Shown here: positions 21,791-33,902 of the stretch, piece by piece
Position numbering within the stretch: position 1 is the first letter of the stretch
How the letters are laid out: every line of letters begins with the position of its first letter
DNA from: Tolypocladium sp. Sup5 PDA-1
Taxonomy: Eukaryota; Ascomycota; Sordariomycetes; Hypocreales; Ophiocordycipitaceae
Reading direction: 5' to 3'
Assembly (NCBI GenBank): GCA_000750105.3
Contig: JPHH03000001.1
Coordinates: 1,488,001-1,552,000, forward strand
DNA: 64,000 bases
Notes under the pieces: model-generated
The model's input: only the letters and a program-made list of their open reading frames with translations
Databases searched by the model: none
What the model was told of the DNA's origin: nothing
Translations under genes and position numbers: made by a program

Positions 21791-24420
21791 GGGCATACGC
21801 CAAGTAACACAGTCCTCGTAAACATTCTCACAAAGGCGGGGGGAGAAATGGTCGAACTGTCGAACTGGGTCCCAGGAGATGATGTTGATGGATCAACGCG
21901 AACGACTCGAGGCACGTGGAGAATGAATGACGGTGGAAAATATTGAACAAGACCAGGCAGAATTGTAGCGGCGGTCCAGTGCGTTGAAGGCCAATGAGGG
22001 GAGATGGCCTTTGCAATACAACAACGGGGATGAAGGAGCTCTGAGATGGCTGGGATGAACCAAGCAGGCTCACTTGTCACTTCTGTGCGGCAGCCGTTAT
22101 CGTCGAGGGTGCTCGTACCATTACCGAGGCCGGGTGGCCCGCGTTCGTTTGACCTGCGTGGAAGCCCATCGGATAGCCCTGTCGATATTGCTGTGCCGCG
22201 CGCACGGCGATCTCTCATCTGCCGTCCAGCATGGTCTTGAGACGATGGCACAGAGCTAGTCTGGAGATGAAGAGGTGTTTCCCCCCTGCGTTGCGGCCGC
22301 AGGCCAACTTTGCGCAGTGACCGCCAGACGAGTCAACATCAGCCGGGCTGGCGTTGGCCCTGACGATTCAGAATGATGTCCTCCATGGAGCGGAACTGGC
22401 TTGTTGCTCTGATCTGCTCCGCGGAGCTTTTCGCGGAGTATGTACAAAACTATGGCGCATGCGGTCGGAAATGTACGCCCGTACACTGCCGAGAATTAAG
22501 ACCGTTGACGATCGGGGTAGTAATGTGCTCTACGGAGTCGATGATCGCCCTAGCGTCTGTCAAGAATAGCGCAAGCGAAGCTTGGTCCTCCTTGAGATAA
22601 GCGCTAGGCCAGGACAGCTTCGGAAAGTCAAGATTAGATCGATCTCACGACAACCAGCTGGCCGTCCTGAAACGTCACCGGCGCTAATCTTTGGGCAGAT
22701 GAACGACGGCACGCATCCGACCTGACATGACAAGGGGCTGTGCGGCAGGGCTGGGACGGATCGGTGCGAGCAGAAAAAGATGGTACGAGCGCAATCTCAC
22801 CATCATGCCGGCTTTGCTTCCTCAGGGCCCTGTTGCCTGGCGCAAATTTGGGCGTAGTTGGAGGCCTTAGCCGGGGTCCCTGTTATCGATGGACCGTGAC
22901 TGGAGTATTTCTTCCCTCAACATCTCCTGCGTTCCATGAAAGTGCGAAAAAAAGCGGGCGAGGAGGAGGCCGCAGTTACTTGAACACCACTGGCCGAGTC
23001 AAATTACGAGGACGAGTGGCAAAAGACAATCTCCGAAGCATCAGATCATTTCCCAAGAGCTACAGTCCATTACGTACCTGTTCATGCAGCAAGCTACTTT
23101 TGCAAGTACGTCCAGAATCAGTCCGTTGACGTGTCTCTATGTCGTCCTATGTACTCCGTACTGGCCGAGTACTAGCACGTATGGTGTTGCAGCGTTTTCC
23201 CGGTTGCAAGCAGCCCTGGCCCCTGCCCGTGCGTCTGCCGCCACTCCGCATTGCCCCCAGCAGAGGATGAGCGAATTGACGAATGAGTATCCGTATTAAT
23301 AGTCCGTAGCCGTTGGTGGATCCCTCGAGGGAGACCAACAGCGTCACCGGGCTCCCAATTCACTGACGCTGTCCAATCGCCTGCGTCCCTTTTCTCCTGT
23401 CGAGGCCCTCTTGGCTTAACTCTAGGGCATACAATTGGTATTGACTATTTATATCGTGCAAAGATCGGCTGAGAACCCTCGACCGGAGTACAAGGTTGTG
23501 GCGAGGAGCACGGGCCAACTGTCAGACGAAGCACACACACTCATCGTGCTGGCTCCCACGTTGGAGACTCAATATTCAGGCGAATCAACAACAACTAGGC
23601 GCGAGAAGATTAGTATCCGTGCGCGGACCAGAGAAAAGGACGCGTTACCCCGGACGACTGTCAGTCGCCACACACCGCGGTGGCCAACCAATGAAGCAAT
23701 CAAGCCCGTTTGTGCAACACGACCTCTGAAGGACCGGCTCCCGCCACGTTGTTCAACGGCGCGAAACCCGATACCAGGGCTTTGCCCTCTGCACGTGCAG
23801 TGCGCACAAGTCACGCGTTTCTTCACCAGTCGCTCACCATCGACGTCGCAGTTTTGGCGTCTGGCCGCCAACGTCCAGTGGAGGCCCTTGCAGCAGCCCC
23901 TCGACCGAGAGAGCCGCCTCTCGTACGGGGACAAGAGTATGCCACTGTTGTTTGCAAGAGGACTGACTGTCTCATGCCTGGGTCTGCGGGCCAAACGGCC
24001 ACAAATCTTGCTTGCATGACGGGTTGATCCAACGCATGGGGTAGCAACCGCATGTACCATGTTGACGAGCTTGGTGGCTGGGCCGTTGCTGTTGTGCTCG
24101 CGTCGGCACACACACTCTGCTGCGCGTGCACCTGCCGTCCGTAATCCTTGCCGCTGTTGATGTCGGTGCCGGTGCGTTGAATACCACCTGCAGAACACTC
24201 CCAGGCTACTCCAACGTATGTATCCGTACTTCGTACGGATACATGTGCGCCCTTGGTGAACTGACGGAGTAAGCCACCAAATGAAGGTCCCGCATCTGGG
24301 GGTGGCAATCGCTTTGTTGTCTCTTCGCTCCTGAGCTCCATGAACAAACCTGGCACCGATGTCAGCTCGTCTCTCTACATTCACTTGATCCATCCAATGA
24401 TCCCGATTTCCACAGCTTTG

Positions 24421-24427
24421 TATAAAT
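24421..24427 (+). promoter_or_regulatory. TATA box of a small two-exon gene
   Basis: TATAAAT followed by pyrimidine-rich CCTTCCTTCTCTC and then CACAATGGC at 24452. Spacing suits a fungal core promoter with a start site about 30 bp downstream. Confidence 0.45.
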
Positions 24428-24610
24428 CCTTCCTTCTCTCGAGCCCTCACAATGGCATTCTCGAAGCTCTTCGCGACGCAGACCCCCTCCCGGAGTATCG
24501 CCGCCGCGTGTGATGCTCTCTTCTGGCAGCCCCTGACACCGTTCACGCCCGCCAACACTCTGCCTTTTCGGCCTCATTATACGCCTCCAAACCAAACTTG
24601 ACTCGACACG

Positions 24611-24875
24611 ATGGCAAACAAGCCTACTTGCTCGTCGGAAGCCAGCCTGGGCGCCTGCGACGGGTAGGTAGCAGCCGGCCGGTCGACAACCCGACAACGA
24701 AGGCTGACCTTGGGACAGGTTCACCGACCCTAAGCATCGATCCAAAGAAGAGAAGATGGCGCTCGCCGACGACCGCCTGCAACGGTGGTTGAAAGATATT
24801 GACCCGGTGGCTGCTGTCCTCCGGGCTCAGGGGCAGCCATCGCAGGGCGGGGCCAAGGCGCCGAGCGCAAAGTAG
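24611..24875 (+). CDS. Small two-exon protein of unknown function
   Basis: Exons 24611-24663 and 24719-24875 with a canonical 55-bp intron (GTAGGT donor, GGCTGAC branch point, GACAG acceptor). Splicing removes an immediate TAG and opens a 69-residue protein. It is hydrophilic and helical (DPKHRSKEEKMALADDRLQ, then RWLKDIDPVAAVLRAQ). I do not recognise the family. An upstream ATG at 24452, with the better promoter context, is in the same frame but separated by TGA 24599-24601. The longer product (starting MAFSKLFATQTPSRS, presequence-like) would be cut off there. The first ATG could be an upstream ORF, or the gene could have acquired a stop. Too short for simple ORF scans. Confidence 0.5.
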
Positions 24876-26400
24876 GACCGTGAATCCGTCCCAGACGTAT
24901 GCGCAGTCGCCGCATGGGACGAGAAAATCCCTGCCAGTTGTCGATGGAATCTTTGGCGGAGTTGGTGGGCGGCTGCTGGTGCAATGTACGGTATATCACA
25001 CCTTGGTGCGGTCGGCCGACATTTACAAGTGGTGCAGCGTGGTCTTATTCTCTCTACAGGCACTTTTAATAAACTGGTTGTGTGCAACTTCCTTTGTCGC
25101 GATGTTTTCCTTTTGAGACTTGACTTGATGGTACATCATTAAACCTCCCTCGATACGAGACAGGGAAACCGACCAAGTTGTTTCCCCCCGATTGTGCCAC
25201 GCGCCGCAGGAACTCTCGGCTTTAATACGACGCTCTCCCCAGAAAAGGCATTTCCACAGAGAAGCAAAATTAAATCGCGCATGTGATCCCACGGAATGCC
25301 CGCCAGCGCTCTTTGACGGTTCATGTCCGAGACATGGTGCGCCTACGAGCCAGAATAAGCGGGTTTGCAGGCCAGTACACCTTTGGGATCGTCAGGACTC
25401 TGCTTTTGGGCCATTTCACCGTATTGAATACATGTGCTCCTCAAAATCCGGGCGCTGCCCAGCGCTGGATGAAAATGTTTACACAGGTGGGCGGCAGATG
25501 GGGGGCTGGTCCAAGGCTGACAGGGATGCTCCCATCGTAAAGAGAAGTGTACTCGCACCAACAACATACACAAGTACCTGGGTCTGCCAAGCCCTGCGGA
25601 ACCAGATTGTTGAGAGGAAACGGCAGTCACTGCTTCAGCGTCGGCGGGAGCCCATTGCACTGACCTGGGTTGTAGGCTCTGATGTGATGACCGAGCTTGC
25701 CATTCTCGCTGTTCTGGCTTTCACTTGGGTGGGTATATCCACGACCGATATGCCGTCGAGATATCTCCGAGATTGGAGGGAAGCCACGCACGACGTACAT
25801 CCACTGAGGCGGCGTGGCCAGTATTCGTACGGTACTCCTTGCCAGACTCCCAACGCCTAGTGATCTCACTATCATGCGATCTGAGTGATTCGGAGCCCCC
25901 CACACCGGCTTGGGGTATTGCGCTCGGGCACGGAGTAATCGAGGTGGACGGTTGGAACCCATCAGATTACTTTTTCTGCTCATGCACGTACTGTCCTTGT
26001 CAGTTGTCATAACCACGTCTGCCCGAGGGCGCGGGCTACAGCCGAGACGGCGAGCTAGGGCCGGCGACGGCTGACCTGTAGCTAGGTATTGATGACATGC
26101 AAGGGCAGCAAGGCACCCGCTAATTGACCGGTTACCTTCGAGTGACGTGGCTCGGAAGCTAGAACAACAATGTACAAGGCACTTCAAGCGCGGAAGGGCG
26201 TGGCTGGCGCACTGTTGAAGAAGCGAGAGTTGTCAGTCGTAAATTCCGATTTAATTCTATCCAAGTTGGAGGAACCCATGAACGCGCCGAGATGATGTGT
26301 TATTTAATATAGACGAGGCAATATCTGCACCGCAACGGCCCAGCGCTTGTAAGATTCCCATAAGAGTCCCGAATACTTCGTGCGTCATTCGAGTGGAAGA

Positions 26401-26427
26401 GAGGGAATCGCGAGCCGCGATTCCCTC
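26401..26427. repeat. Perfect 12-bp inverted repeat (hairpin)
   Basis: GAGGGAATCGCG, three-base loop AGC, then CGCGATTCCCTC. It sits in unannotated sequence with no T-run, so it is not terminator-like. Confidence 0.9.
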
Positions 26428-27639
26428 CTTGCGGGGGGGGTGGGGGCTCTTTCTGCCTAGTCGAGGAACAGGGACCGCGGGCTCGCGATACCCTACCCGT
26501 ATGTCCCTGGGAGGGAAGCTTCTCAAAGACAACTACAACTGCTTATCAATAGTGCCGGGTGGCTCTCGAGATCCGTCTCGAAAGTCCCTGTGGCTCGCAG
26601 ACGATCCTGCTCGAGGCTCGGCTTCTCACCAAAACATCTAGAATCCTTAGGACGTGCATCGGGCCCCTGGTCATTGCCCTGTCATGGCGCTAAAAATCGC
26701 TGATTTGGGGGACCCTTGTCATTACGTTGAAGATCTCTCCGCTCCTTTTGGGTGGGCGGGTCGCCACTGGGCTTAATTATTAATGTACTGCTGTCCGTCA
26801 AACATGTCACAGCGGCGCGGCATGTTTGTTGTCCAAGGATCCAGAGTGTTGGTCTTGCCACTTGCCAGCTTAACAACGGCCCGCGCCGCCCCGAGTCGTG
26901 TGCCAGCCTCCGCGACTCGTCCAATCTCCCTGTCTTGTTTGACTCCTCAAGAAACAAGTATTTTGTAGTAGTCTTTCGCTTTGGCAGTTTGCTCACCGCT
27001 ACTTCAATTGACTTGATGGGCGTCGCTGAGCTGTTTTGCCCTCCCTCTTGAGCATTCGGGAGCCATGCGTCATTGCATGGAGCCGCTCATGCAGTCGACT
27101 CGCCCTGCTGGTGGATGTTGGCGGGCAAGCCACACCTAACCCCCTGGCCGGCGGCCCGGCTGGAAATGATTACGCATGCATGCATAGCGTCCTGGCGCGA
27201 TGATATTACATGGGTTCTCCGCGAGTCTGCCGAGAAGCCGCCCAAAATACTAGGACATAATATAGAGCCGCAGAAAAAGAAAGCGCTGCCACACTACAGC
27301 CCTTCGTTGGCATTCTCAGCCCACCGACGCCTTAACACTAACATGACAGCACACAGCCCATGCTTTGTCTACGAAGTGGCTGGCGTGCAGCTTGGAACTA
27401 CTACAGGCTCAGATGGACCTGGTTCTTCGCCCTGGCATCCCAATATGTACCGCTGACTGCTTCAGTTCTGCTTCAGTTCTTCTTCAGTTCCTGGTATATA
27501 AACTGCCACAGCTGCCCTGACAGGCTGCCCCTGGTTCCAATTCACCTTTCCCTGGGCTTCCATCGACCGAGATCAACCGCAACAGCCTCTTGCTACTTCT
27601 ATCATTGCTCCATTCCGTGTTGGGCCCACTCGACTGACG

Positions 27640-27954
27640 ATGGATCCGCAATCGACCAGTTCTGTTCAAGCTGAGGTGGGCTGCGACTGCCAGTACGTTC
27701 TCGTTTATTCTCGGGCTCTTGACTCCGCTGGCCATATCTGTCTGACATGTACAAGATACGAGGCTATCTCATCGGCCCATTGCAGTGAGCGAGTTCGACC
27801 TTCCCGAGGTGACATCGAACGCTGGCTGGAGGGCATCGGTCCTTCAGTCGGTTTCCGGATCCCGCCCAGCAGTCAGCCGTCTGAGACCCAGATGCCAAAT
27901 AGACATGCCCAGTATTACTCGAACGACCTTCGAATCGATACCGAGAAAAGTTGA
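27640..27954 (+). CDS. Hypothetical small protein
   Basis: An ATG at 27640 lies about 140 bp after TATATAAAC. A possible 61-bp intron, about 27693-27753 (GTACGT donor, TCTGACATG branch point, ACAAG acceptor), keeps the frame. The spliced product carries GCDCQ, DIERWLEGIG and ends TEKS. No family recognised. The case rests on promoter and splice-like signals only. Confidence 0.3.
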   Translation: MDPQSTSSVQAEVGCDCQYVLVYSRALDSAGHICLTCTRYEAISSAHCSERVRPSRGDIERWLEGIGPSVGFRIPPSSQPSETQMPNRHAQYYSNDLRIDTEKS

Positions 27955-29304
27955 CAAGGGTCTCGTCTGCAAGCCGCACTCTTTAGTTAAGGCACATATT
28001 ACTTTGACTGGGTAACTAGCAGTCGGCCTCTCGGCAACGCTTCGCCACGGTTGTCTGGTAGCACGGGCTGGAGCGAGAGTAGCGGGAGAGTGCGGCAGTC
28101 GGAAAATCCAGCTACAATACCGCGTCATATGGAGATCTATACCCCCTGTATCTTGACTTTGACGGCAAGTACGAAATATGCTATTTGCACCCGTTGCTTG
28201 CCTCTGGAAACAGTGGCAGGCTGATTCTCTCATCCCGAAGCTGCCTTGCAGTTGTCATGGAGGGTACCACCGGCGATGGTGCCTGCCAGTTGTGATGTGT
28301 CGGTCCCCTACTTGTTAGCACCTAGGTGCCGTCTTCCCACCCCCTTGCCTGGACGCCACATAAGGTAGTCGGTGGTTGACATAGAGCCAAGCCGCGGATC
28401 TGCCTACAAGCACCGAATGTACAGAGCAAACGGAGTATAGTTACATGAACGAGCGGTACCGAGATGCAAAACTGTTACTCCAATCGGCCGGCAGGCTTGC
28501 AGTGGCATTAATCACACATTTGTTTGCACAAATTCGGTGTGTCTGCTTCGTACACAGCAATATGGACTCTAATAGTGTACGCAAGTGTGGCTGTATGGAT
28601 TCCAACGTAGTCCCGCGGCCCATGGAGCAAAGTACAGCGGGAGAGGTGACGGCGACAGTCAAGCCTCCTGCATACGTGATGAGTGATGAACAGTGGGTTT
28701 ACCAATGGCGTAGTCTCAACAGCGCCACAGAGGAGAACCAGCAGCTGCGAGCCGGACGGCGTCGAACCTCTGTACGTTAAAATGCCACCTGTGACCTGTC
28801 GTGTGTGATCCATGGAGCGAGCAAGATGGGCGATGCGTCATGAATCTTGGGTTTCGCGCCGCGTTGGCTGCGCGCCTCGTGCCCAGGAGTCCAGGACCAA
28901 TGGCCATGGTACCAAGACGCTCTCCCTTCTTCTCGGCCTCTGATATCGTGCATGAGTGCTTTCAACACCCCCTCACACCCCCTGTGGTACAGGGTCCGTC
29001 TGCAACCACATTCACATTGCTGGACAGAGGCGCCCGATGCGGGCTGAATCGCTGACACGCGGGGTGCCTCCCACCCAGCTCGATCCTTCAGGGTCGAATG
29101 GGAAGAGATCCCTTGCAGAACCTCGTGGCGGCGACGGGTCCGATTGGGGACTGCAACTAGCATGCAATATCCAGAGCCCAGACCTGTCGGCGGAGAGCCA
29201 AGGCACCGGGCCGCACCCGCGCCCGCGCTGCTGGCTCATCCGGCTCATGCGATGCCAGCCGGCTCCCCGGGGATGCATGCAAGTGGATGCAAGCTGCATT
29301 ATAC

Positions 29305-29336
29305 TGTCAAAAATTGACATCTGTCAAAAATTGACA
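29305..29336. repeat. Two copies of a perfect dyad TGTCAAAAATTGACA
   Basis: 15-bp interrupted palindromes (TGTCAA-AAA-TTGACA) at 29305-29319 and 29322-29336, a centre spacing of 17 bp. The arrangement resembles a paired binding site or a simple duplication. Confidence 0.85.
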
Positions 29337-30488
29337 CAATGCAAGAAGCGGCAAAGATGAAAAAGTGGCAAATGGGACGAATGTGCCGACATGAAGGGGT
29401 CAAGACCCTTCACATTCAGCAACCCGCACATATACACGTCACTACCAGCTGCATTTTCTTGAGTGCAAATTCTAGTAGTTCTAGCTGTCCCGGCGTCTCG
29501 GACCAATGCGATTAGACTGGCAAGTTCATGGGCAAGCTTGGCACTTCGTAGAAGGGGTTTGGAATGAGCTACGCCTTGCGGGCTGCAATGAGAGGCTTTG
29601 GCGTGAAGTACAGGGATCGTCGTCTACGTACGTCTAGAGCTCAGTTCCTATCGGGCAATACGGAGTACTTCCTTCTTACATGTACGAGCTATCTCTGCTT
29701 TGCCTCGGCTCATCTGGGTGGCCAGGGCGCAACGGCTGAACGGCTGAACGGCTGAACGCCATCATTGGCTAGTCGCGGGCTGCGTTGGGACAAGACGCCG
29801 AACATACGAGTATCTGTAGGACTTCCCGGGCACGCCGGCAGGGGGACACGCCTAGCATACAGGGGACCTAAGAGATTGCCGAGAGGTGACAGTATTCGAG
29901 AGTGCTAATGGAACCAACCAGTATACGAATGCCAAGCAGCTACTCCAGCGACCTTGCACGCTACGAAGTACATAGGTATTCCGTAGCGTCCCCAGCTTGG
30001 GCGCCTGTATTACTCTGTAGGTCTCTACAACCTATCCGTGCGGTATCGCTATGTCGCAATGAATGGAAGGTCTAGGAGCAGTTGCGATCTGCCTTCCTAG
30101 AGAAATTGAATGCGCGGGTAGTGGAATCGAGGGAAGTCTTGTCCCTTGCACTTGCACGGCAAGTCTCCGCGAGGACGGAGCCTCGGCCGCTTATTCTTCC
30201 AGCGCGGGCGTCAATGTTAATCTCTTGTTCAGCTGAAACACAAATCAAACATGAATCCACTCACAGAGGTTCAAGGTCGCTGGACTTGCCTGGATTGCTC
30301 GGGTTATTCTTTCTTGGCTCCTGATGCTTCCCATTCGGGCATCAAATACGTTAATGCCAATCCCGCCTAAGTGCTGTCAACTGGCGAGTCGGCGACATCT
30401 CATGTCGCGGCAATGAATCGCCAGATAGCCTTGCAACCGCCCCTCTTGCGACATCTTGGCCGTATGCATTGGGTATATCCTACGAGGA

Positions 30489-31031
30489 ATGCCACGGCGT
30501 AAGAGGACCCTCCTTACTCAGTACGGACTACTCCGTACTCCGTACACGCACCATCACCGTCCCCGACTCAGCTTGCAGACTCTGCCCGACCCAGTTGCAA
30601 CCGCCGGACCGTACCTCGCTCCTCCACCCTCCACCCCAACCCTCCCGGCACACCCCGACGCGTCATTTGTAGAGGAGCTGCAGCGTGGGCTCGAGGGGCT
30701 GGAGTGGATGCAGAAAATCCGACGTAATATGTATGGAGCAGCGGCGGCCGACAAGATCCCCATCGGACACATGCCGGCCGAGATACGCGATAAGATGATT
30801 GTCGAAGCGTGGGCTGGGTACGACTCGGACAGCAGCAGTGCGTCCGAAACCACGACTCTTTCAGCTACAGGCGATTTAAGCAGCAGAGTTCGCGAGGCAC
30901 GACGCAAGACGGAAGCGGATTACGACACCACTACGCCAGACATCGCTCCGGATATGGCATCAATACCCAGCGGGCTATGTGGAATCGACGGTGGCCTTCT
31001 CCACCGTCTTGCCCGTCCACGAGCTCTCTGA
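30489..31031 (+). CDS. Hypothetical protein, uncertain
   Basis: 180-codon ORF. It has a basic/Pro-rich start, a plausible helical segment (EELQRGLEGLEWMQKI, then HMPAEIRDKMIVEAWAGYDS) and a Ser/Thr/Asp-rich tail. No family recognised. A further open stretch without ATG at 31146-31408 (NAYRDTTCIEVTVPVADLAS) reads protein-like and could be a lost downstream exon. Two overlapping TACTCCGTA motifs sit over the 5' end. Confidence 0.25.
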   Translation: MPRRKRTLLTQYGLLRTPYTHHHRPRLSLQTLPDPVATAGPYLAPPPSTPTLPAHPDASFVEELQRGLEGLEWMQKIRRNMYGAAAADKIPIGHMPAEIRDKMIVEAWAGYDSDSSSASETTTLSATGDLSSRVREARRKTEADYDTTTPDIAPDMASIPSGLCGIDGGLLHRLARPRAL

Positions 31032-31489
31032 CGGACCTTGAGACAGATAAGAGAGCACGAACCGAGGAGTAAGAGCGGCTCGATGGACACCATGGTGACA
31101 GCAGTCACTCTTTAGAGGCCACTCAGCCTAGGAAGCGACGACGTTGAACAGGAAAGAAGCCTGCTAGACCAGACAGCCCCGAAAAGATCACTCCGAGCAC
31201 ATGTGCATCGAAACAGAACCTCGCGGCATTGTCCATCTGGAGCAGGAAGAATCAAATCCACGTCGGTGAGAATGCATATCGCGACACTACCTGCATCGAG
31301 GTCACCGTGCCAGTCGCGGACTTGGCTTCTGGATTTCTAGACATCAGCACCCACCTCATGGAAATTCACAGACACCAGGGGATAGCGACCACAAAGGCGA
31401 GATTCTAATACCGAGATCAATTGAGCCCCCGTCTCCGCTATCACGCTGCTGTGAGCATGCATGAAGAAACATCGCAGTGGTAATGGCTC

Positions 31490-33030
31490 TATATTCTAAT
31501 GATAAAGGTATGCACGGCTTGGTCTGGCCCCTGGGCTCAGACCTCTTGGGACTAGGAAGAAATACCTTTGGGAACGCCGGAGGAACGCCCTGTCCAAGCG
31601 CCATCTGAGGGCACCGCCTCGCCCGTCAACCAGCACTTGTCCATGCCGTGCCCGTTGAAGCCGGCAGCGATCTACTCCCCCGCGCCGGTGCGGCCCGTAG
31701 GTCACTTAGGAGGTTGCCCACCAGCGGCAGACCATCCGATGTAAATTCCATAATGCCTGACCAGATTTTGCGCTTTCCGAAGGGCCCCACGTCCTGGAAT
31801 ATCTTGGGCAGGGCCGCAGACAGGACAGGCCCTCCGCGGCCTCCTTTGGCACGACGGAGTCGTCATGTCCTCGAGTATCTGTGTCTCACCGCCGATGAAG
31901 ATGTCACCAGTCCGCGCATTCTGCTGCGCGTAGTACAGCCCCGTCGAGAAGACCCATGTGTCCGGGTCCAGGTTAGGTTCGGCGAAGTAGGACCACGAGG
32001 CCTCGTCTCCGAGGCGTGCGAACGACGGGCCTGGCTGCTGCGTCGACATGGTGCCTATCAAGGGGAACAGTCTTCCACTGGGTTCGGCATCAGGTGCGCC
32101 GCGAAGCCGTTGGTGCAGTGGATGACCTTTTCTTCGTGAGATGGTGCCTCTTGGGGTGGTTACCGAATAGGGGAAGTCGTCCCTTGGTCATTGTGCTCGA
32201 TAGATTTCACGGGCGAGCTCGTGTCCTTGGTGAACCTGCCGGGGTGCTGGTCGAAGACATTGCGGAAGTTGGCGGTGATGAGTGGATATGGCTAGAGTGC
32301 CGCGGCTCCGTGCTGCTGGACGGCCCCTGCGATGTCATCGCGGAACTTGTACGTCTGCGAGAGTGCGGGGAAAGGGGGCACATCTTGACCACGGTTGAGC
32401 CCCTGGGGAAGCCCGGGACAGCACTCACATCGATAGCATCTTGCTTGGGGATAACCTTGTGCCGGATCGAGCTGTCTGGGACTGTCTCATTGAACAGCTT
32501 GAAGCCCTCGTCGGCGCTAGTAAACATCTCAGCGTCTTTGAACGCAGCACTGGAAACTACCGAGCGTAGCTCGACTCCCTCTCGGCCGACTGCATTCAAT
32601 TCCGAGACCAGGCCTCCGATCCGGAGCACGTTGGCCTCGCTATCCGTAAACCCGGCCCCTCTCAGCCCCAAACGTCTTGACCAGCAGCGGCATCAACGAC
32701 GCACTACCTGAGAGTAGATGCCCGCCGATGTGGCCTGTCGCACCGCCCACCGCACGCCGCGCCTCCAGCACCGTGACCCTGAGCTCTGCCTGCCGCAAAA
32801 GGGTGTGTGCGACGGCACATCCCATGATTCCAGCGCCGATTGCAACGACGTGCGCCCTGCCGGGAAAGACGGCGCCTGGGCATCTGCCACGGTCGGATGG
32901 AGCGGTTCTTGCCAGGCCGCAGCCGTCGGGTGAGGGTGTGGGTGTGGGAGGCCGGGCGGGAGGACGATGCGTTCCCTGACGATCTGCTCGATGAGGGAGG
33001 CTGCCGTGGCGATATGATGTGATAGCAGCT
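31490..33030 (-). pseudogene. FAD-dependent oxidoreductase (DAO family), decayed
   Basis: Pieces in several minus-strand frames give the family in order. An N-terminal ALPP-type lead (IVLPPGLPHPHPHPTAAAW) comes first. The FAD-binding motif VVAIGAGIMGCAVAHTLL, with GG..GHIGGHL, lies one frame away. ANVLRIGGLVSELNAVGREG and FKLFNETVPDSS follow. An intron of about 70 bp (GTGAGTGCTG...TCTCGCAG) leads to YKFRDDIAGAVQQHGAAAL, then a stop at 32294-32292 where the family has Trp. The 3' part has STGLYYAQQNARTGDIFIGG, DGLPLVGNL, a second Trp-position stop at 31674-31672, and IAAGFNGHGMDKCWLTGEA. At least three frameshifts occur. An intact enzyme would oxidise amino-acid- or amine-like substrates. It is divergent from the MFS gene at 33903. 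Confidence 0.82.
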
Positions 33031-33902
33031 CGGAATCTCGGAGGGGAGATAGGGCAGTGATCGTCCAAGCTCAAACAAAACCGGGTTGTGCTGGCTCGCT
33101 GGGCTCGATAATCTCGGAACGCGGCCGGTGTTTATACTAGCAGCAACTCGACGATACGTACTACTCCAGATTCCAGCCAACCCCGGACCCCGTACGAAAT
33201 GATAAAAGCCACCGGGCCGGGCCATAGGCCCATAACGAAGCTCCAACCCTCCGCCACTGCATGTACAGTAGCAAAAGTACATGTACGCATGCTCGTATCA
33301 TTGCATGCCAGGCAGTGCATGACGCATAGAAACCGCAGAGTTGCTGGCGGAGACTGCTGTATGAGCCTGTATCACCCACGAGTCATGGGCCTCATGGCGC
33401 CGCCAAAACGCCCCGGTCGGAACCTCGGAACGCTTCCGCCTAGGCCAAGCCCGGCGGTCCACCTGCGTGAAACGCCATATAAAGTTAGTTTTCGGCTTAT
33501 CACGGACCCTGCAACACGGGGAAAGTGGGCTGCGTGGCCGGAGGGTTGCCGGGCGGTTGCCCCCAGACGCCTCACTGCTCCACCGGGGAGGCGACCACCT
33601 TGCCTGCCACACGGGCACACCCCAGCCTCGACCTGACCAAAGAAGGCTGCACTATTGGATTCCCCAGGAAACCTCGTCTTGTTATCGGTACGTAAACGCA
33701 GCGAAACGCGCAAAGGGCGTCGCTGTCGCATCTCGCCTTGATAGTCGCAGGCGGTTCATGCTGCGCGAGGCGCAACGCAGCGCCAACGGCCGTATTCGTA
33801 CATCCGGCGGTGGCTGTATATAACAACCTTGGTCTTCGTCGAGCACACCGGGCGACGGGGCCGTTCTGACATTGACGGCGAAAGTTGACATCTCGAAACA
33901 AC

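Larger units (their letters stand above)
20663..24451. other. Gene-poor region
   Basis: About 3.8 kb. Near-identical palindromic blocks GAAACATGTTCC and GAAACATGTTTCC sit about 85 bp apart (about 20789 and 20873). A TPR-like remnant lies at 21531-21790. The overlapping long ORFs on both strands at 23.4-24.6 kb look like chance ORFs in GC-balanced DNA: no motif, and both strands are open. Confidence 0.5.
24876..30488. other. Largest gene-poor block
   Basis: About 5.6 kb with no recognised conserved gene. It contains a perfect hairpin at 26401, a TATAAA at about 27495 ahead of a hypothetical ORF, three CTTCAGTTCT-type repeats at 27460-27491, a double dyad at 29305, three head-to-tail CGGCTGAA units near 29733, and TACTCCGTA-type motifs at 23152 (just upstream) and 29659. 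GC is moderate; long open frames on both strands are not conserved-looking. Confidence 0.5.

Noticed and set aside
23435..24558. Long overlapping ORFs on both strands (329 aa minus, 194 aa plus)
   Set aside because: Open on both strands, no motif, no codon or hydropathy pattern of a real protein; probably chance.
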